This document shows, one piece after another, positions 61,654-64,000 of a stretch of 64,000 nucleotides of DNA. The notes under the pieces were generated by a model. That model saw only the letters and a program-made list of their open reading frames with translations. It had not been told where the DNA came from and did not search any database. Origin of the DNA: Nocardia goodfellowii. Lineage in GTDB: Bacteria > Actinomycetota > Actinomycetes > Mycobacteriales > Mycobacteriaceae. Numbering within the stretch: the stretch's first letter is position 1; each line of letters begins with the position of its first letter. The stretch lies in assembly GCF_017875645.1 (NCBI RefSeq), contig NZ_JAGGMR010000001.1, positions 7,502,001 to 7,566,000 of the forward strand. The letters run 5' to 3'. The translations under genes and the position numbers were made by a program.

Positions 61654-62544
61654 AACTCCTCCGCTTTCACTCGTCACTCGAACATCTGGATCGAACGTCT
61701 GGTTGACCGGACCGAGTAAACAGCACGTACCTGGGTGTTCCACCGCGACACACCGCGTAAAGGTCGCGATGAGTTTCTGGTGTCGCGGCGTCAGAACTGC
61801 TGTAACACCCGTTATTTACGGGCGAAACGGACGAAACGAATACGGAACATGCGGCTTTCACTCACCCGGTTCGGCACCATGGACGGCGCCTACCAGGCAC
61901 CCGGCGGTCCGGAGGAAGATACCAGTGCCGATTTCGTGCCCCGGCGGGGGGCCGACCTTCTCTCGATATGCTCCTGACCGAGGCATTCGAGCAGGTAGAC
62001 GCCCTCCCGACCGCTCACACGCCTGGACATACTCCGCGAATTATCTGCGGCGGCAAGAAGATCCGGTCGACACGATCGCGCGCACGCCGCGAAATACCGA
62101 AATACGTTGCTGTGCCGATACATAAGGTCCACGACCATCCGGACGTCCACTGCCGCAGGCGATTACGGCCATTTCCAACCGTGCATCGAAATATCCGGCC
62201 GACCGCATCGAATAGCGCCTTTCCCGCTGTTTCAACCGACCGGTCTCCAGCTTTCAGCAGGCGTAACAATGGGCCGCCGCAGGCCGACAGAATGAACGTA
62301 GAGACCTGTAAGGACAAAGGTTCAACGGCGAACCAGGGGAGCAACGACGCTCCCCACCCCGGGCGCGACGCAGTGGTCGTCACCGGTCCACAGCAGCGAT
62401 CAGCATCTGCCACAACCAGGATTTCCGGGCCGTCGGCGCCGCACTCCGCCCGGGCGGCCCGCCTGGTGAGATCTTCCCCGCTCGACCGCGCGGTCGACTG
62501 CTACGCTCCGAATTGGAACACGTTACAATTCGCTAGGGGTTTTC
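61654..62544. other. Gene-poor stretch between mihF and ketosteroid isomerase
   Basis: About 890 bp without a convincing gene. Base composition is visibly less GC-rich than the surroundings, and short open frames on both strands lack coding character and ribosome-binding sites. The left end holds the mihF promoter region; the right end holds the promoter of the isomerase gene. CCCGT-TATTT-ACGGG at about 61808-61822 is a small hairpin. A remnant of decayed or transferred DNA or an unannotated RNA are possible. Confidence 0.55.
62524..62529 (+). promoter_or_regulatory. Putative -10 box of the ketosteroid isomerase gene
   Basis: TACAAT is one base from the TATAAT consensus, 15 bases before the ATG. 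No clear -35. The resulting leader would be only about nine bases, without a ribosome-binding site. Confidence 0.5.
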
Positions 62545-62922
62545 ATGACACAGCAGATCCGCGATGTGGTCGAGCAATACGTGAAGCTGGTCGGTTCCGG
62601 CCCGACCGAGGACATCGTGCAGCTCTATGCCCCCGATGCCACGGTCGAAGACCCGATCGGCACCGAACCGCGCCGCGGCCACGACGCCATCCGCGAGTTC
62701 TACGAGGTGATCGCCAACCTCGATCGGGAGACCGAACTGCGCCCCGACAGCGTGCGAATCGCCGGCAAGCACGCGGCCTTCATGTTCACCCTCGTCACCA
62801 AGTTCGGCGACCAGAGATTCAGCCTCGCCCCCATCGATGTGATGGAGTTCGACGACTCGGGCAAGATCGTCCGGATGCGCGCCTACTGGAGCCAGGAAGA
62901 CATGAGCAGCGCCCCCGACTGA
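62545..62922 (+). CDS. Steroid delta-isomerase (ketosteroid isomerase)
   Basis: Encodes 125 residues, exactly the size of the Comamonas enzyme. The catalytic residues align: Tyr12 (QYVKLVG; Tyr14 in Comamonas), Asp36 (ATVEDPIG; Asp38) and Asp98 (LAPIDVMEF; Asp99). The intervening EPRRGHDAIREFYE is nearly identical to family members. It moves the double bond from delta-5 to delta-4 in 3-ketosteroids. Steroid and cholesterol catabolism is common in Nocardia, but no other steroid gene is adjacent, so it is isolated here. Confidence 0.9.
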   Translation: MTQQIRDVVEQYVKLVGSGPTEDIVQLYAPDATVEDPIGTEPRRGHDAIREFYEVIANLDRETELRPDSVRIAGKHAAFMFTLVTKFGDQRFSLAPIDVMEFDDSGKIVRMRAYWSQEDMSSAPD

Positions 62923-62950
62923 TGTGGTCGAGGGCGCTCGGGTCATGCTG

Positions 62951-62995
62951 CGGCGGACGCTCGAGCCCCGGGTCTGGAGCCCGAGCCGTCCGCCG
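62951..62995. terminator. Terminator between convergent isomerase and STAS genes
   Basis: CGGCGGACG-CTCG pairs with CGAG-C-CGTCCGCCG across a GC-rich loop. It lies between the two stop codons and can serve both strands. Confidence 0.78.
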
Positions 62996-63003
62996 GGCGG
63001 CAG

Positions 63004-63429
63004 CTAGGCGATGTCGCGTAGTGCGGTCGCCCGATCGGGTGCGATATCGAAAGTAGCGGTATCCGAAGCGAGTTCGAGCAGTCGATCGACACAGCGCGGG
63101 CCGGTGACCAAGCGCAGGGTGCGCCCGGTGTGCCCGGTCCATTCGCGCGCTTCGGTGAGCACGCGGAGCCCGGACACGCAGAAGAAGGTCACCAGAGACA
63201 GGTCGACGACCACGGCGGGTGCGGCGGTATTCAAGCACCCGATGAGGTCACGCCGGAAGTCTTCGATGGTGAATTGATCGATCTCGCCGGCTACGGCACA
63301 TAGGGTGACGGATTTGCCGGGCTGGGTAACGGAAACCCGGAGCCGGGCGGCAGGGTCTGGACGCTTGGCTGTGGCAGTGCGCCGCTTTGTCTGCGTGGCA
63401 GTGATGTGAGTGGCAATGACGGTGGACAT
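63004..63429 (-). CDS. STAS-domain anti-sigma-factor-antagonist-like protein
   Basis: Encodes 141 residues from ATG 63429. After a variable N-terminus of 45 residues, KSVTLCAVAGEIDQFTIEDF and VVVDLSLVTFFCVSGLRVL form the STAS strand-helix. The serine in CVSGLRV is at the position phosphorylated in SpoIIAA-type antagonists. It may control a SigF/SigB-type factor through an RsbW-like kinase, none of which is in the window. Confidence 0.88.
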   Translation of the reverse strand: MSTVIATHITATQTKRRTATAKRPDPAARLRVSVTQPGKSVTLCAVAGEIDQFTIEDFRRDLIGCLNTAAPAVVVDLSLVTFFCVSGLRVLTEAREWTGHTGRTLRLVTGPRCVDRLLELASDTATFDIAPDRATALRDIA

Positions 63430-63535
63430 GGGAACCCCGGTCCTGTCGCGCTCGGCAACCTGAAACCGTTGCCGGCGTGAGTGTTTCGTCGCGAGCAATG
63501 TGGCTCACGACTGGGCTGGCTGCTCAACCCTTATT

Positions 63536-63569
63536 CAGGTGTACCCCAACAGACAGGTCTGTACACCTG
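63536..63569. repeat. Nested inverted repeats upstream of the STAS gene
   Basis: Outer CAGGTGTAC / GTACACCTG (perfect 9-bp arms) encloses a shorter inverted repeat, CAGAC-AG-GTCTG, which shares its last base with the outer arm. It lies in the 247-bp gap between clpX and the STAS gene and is operator- or hairpin-like. Confidence 0.5.
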
Positions 63570-63629
63570 GAGATCACGAATTTGTTGCGACTGTCTCAGC
63601 CCGCACCGGCTGCTCTGACTCCGCGAAAT

Positions 63630-63655
63630 CCCGGTGCCACCTCGATGGCACCGGG
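63630..63655 (-). terminator. clpX terminator
   Basis: CCCGGTGCCA pairs perfectly with TGGCACCGGG around a six-base loop, 22 bases after the clpX stop on the minus strand. Confidence 0.85.
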
Positions 63656-63676
63656 CCGGGCCGGTTGCTGGGAATG

Positions 63677-64000
63677 CTAGGCCGACTTCTCGCGACGCTC
63701 GGTGCGCTGCGCCTTACGCGGCACGATGGTCGGCAACACGTTCTCGGTGACGGTGTCGGCGTTCACGACCACCTTGGCGACGTCGTCGCGACTGGGGATG
63801 TCGTACATCACCGGCAGCAGGACTTCCTCCATGATCGCACGCAGACCGCGCGCGCCGGTGCCGCGCAGGATGGCCTGATCGGCGACCGCCTCCAGCGCGT
63901 CCTGGGTGAATTCCAGGTCCACACCGTCCATTTCGAACAGGCGGATGTACTGCTTCACGAGCGCGTTCTTCGGCTCGGAGAGGATCTTGACCAGCGATTC
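63677..64000 (-). CDS. clpX: ATP-dependent Clp protease ATP-binding subunit ClpX, 3' part only
   Basis: The last 107 codons of clpX; the gene runs off the right edge. The C-terminal domain segments [20 protein letters not shown] and [20 protein letters not shown] (sensor-2 region with the GAR arginine) are diagnostic. ClpX unfolds substrates for ClpP. The tail [13 protein letters not shown] is normal for actinobacteria. Its presence 20 kb from valS fits the mycobacterial order with extra genes inserted between. Confidence 0.95.
   Translation of the reverse strand, partial: ESLVKILSEPKNALVKQYIRLFEMDGVDLEFTQDALEAVADQAILRGTGARGLRAIMEEVLLPVMYDIPSRDDVAKVVVNADTVTENVLPTIVPRKAQRTERREKSA

Noticed and set aside
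62015..62413. 132-codon minus-strand open frame in the gene-poor stretch
   Set aside because: No ribosome-binding site, odd composition, overlapping other short frames; not supported as a gene.
1..64000. tRNA, rRNA, CRISPR arrays, insertion sequences, phage attachment sites
   Set aside because: No GTTCGAATCC-type tRNA arm in a cloverleaf context, no spaced direct repeats of CRISPR type, no transposase or integrase motif was found by reading.

Overview
The window is high-GC actinobacterial DNA, most likely from Nocardia or a close relative. Three things point there. First, two blocks follow Mycobacterium tuberculosis gene order: proB-obg-rpmA-rplU-rne-ndk-DUF4233-folC-valS with clpX further on (Rv2439c to Rv2457c), and DAG kinase / AgpS-like flavoprotein / TetR / glpD (Rv2252 to Rv2249c). 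Second, it carries actinobacterial IHF, an EspG/PE-like/PPE-like type VII secretion module and a mymA-like operon. Third, it has a NHEJ-type LigD polymerase domain and a ketosteroid isomerase.

Layout. 1-8.2 kb: the 3' end of a CqsA-like alpha-oxoamine synthase whose PLP lysine is replaced by glycine, a GluB-like lipoprotein with a C-terminal extension, RtcB RNA ligase, a HAD phosphatase, a small membrane protein, a RecQ-PRTase-like helicase and a LigD-like polymerase. 8.2-14.5 kb: a hydroxyacid dehydrogenase, then a four-gene mymA-like operon (alpha/beta hydrolase, SDR, di-iron protein, Baeyer-Villiger-type monooxygenase) behind a palindromic, apparently leaderless promoter, and a MerR regulator.

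14.5-28.6 kb looks like a cryptic biosynthetic locus. It holds an ABC-2 permease, a GT1 glycosyltransferase, a single-frame GT4/cytochrome P450 fusion with a 48-bp repeat array inserted in the GT-B fold, and a seven-gene operon with overlapping start and stop codons on the minus strand. The operon encodes a rifampin-phosphotransferase-like dikinase, a nucleotidyltransferase, an extended SDR, an NDK-like kinase, an AfsA-like enzyme, a nitroreductase and a UbiA prenyltransferase. The set suggests a phosphorylated butenolide- or terpenoid-type metabolite that is prenylated, oxidised and glycosylated. I recognise no described pathway with this combination, and the product is inference.

28.7-31.5 kb: the EspG/PE-like/PPE-like module. 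31.5-43.9 kb: the conserved housekeeping block on the minus strand. 44-56.9 kb: thioredoxin-reductase-like and XRE-cupin genes, divergent; a P-loop protein; the Rv2249c-Rv2252-like lipid/glycerol block with a 33-bp symmetrical operator; an acetyltransferase; a TetR/MFS/NmrA locus with an array of operator copies on a 16-bp grid; and an FHA protein with repeats. 57-64 kb: an FdhF/YdeP-like molybdoenzyme with FdhD, a membrane protein, a NUDIX hydrolase, mIHF, a long gene-poor stretch, a ketosteroid isomerase, a STAS protein and the 3' end of clpX.

All assignments come from reading motifs and gene order; no database search was run.
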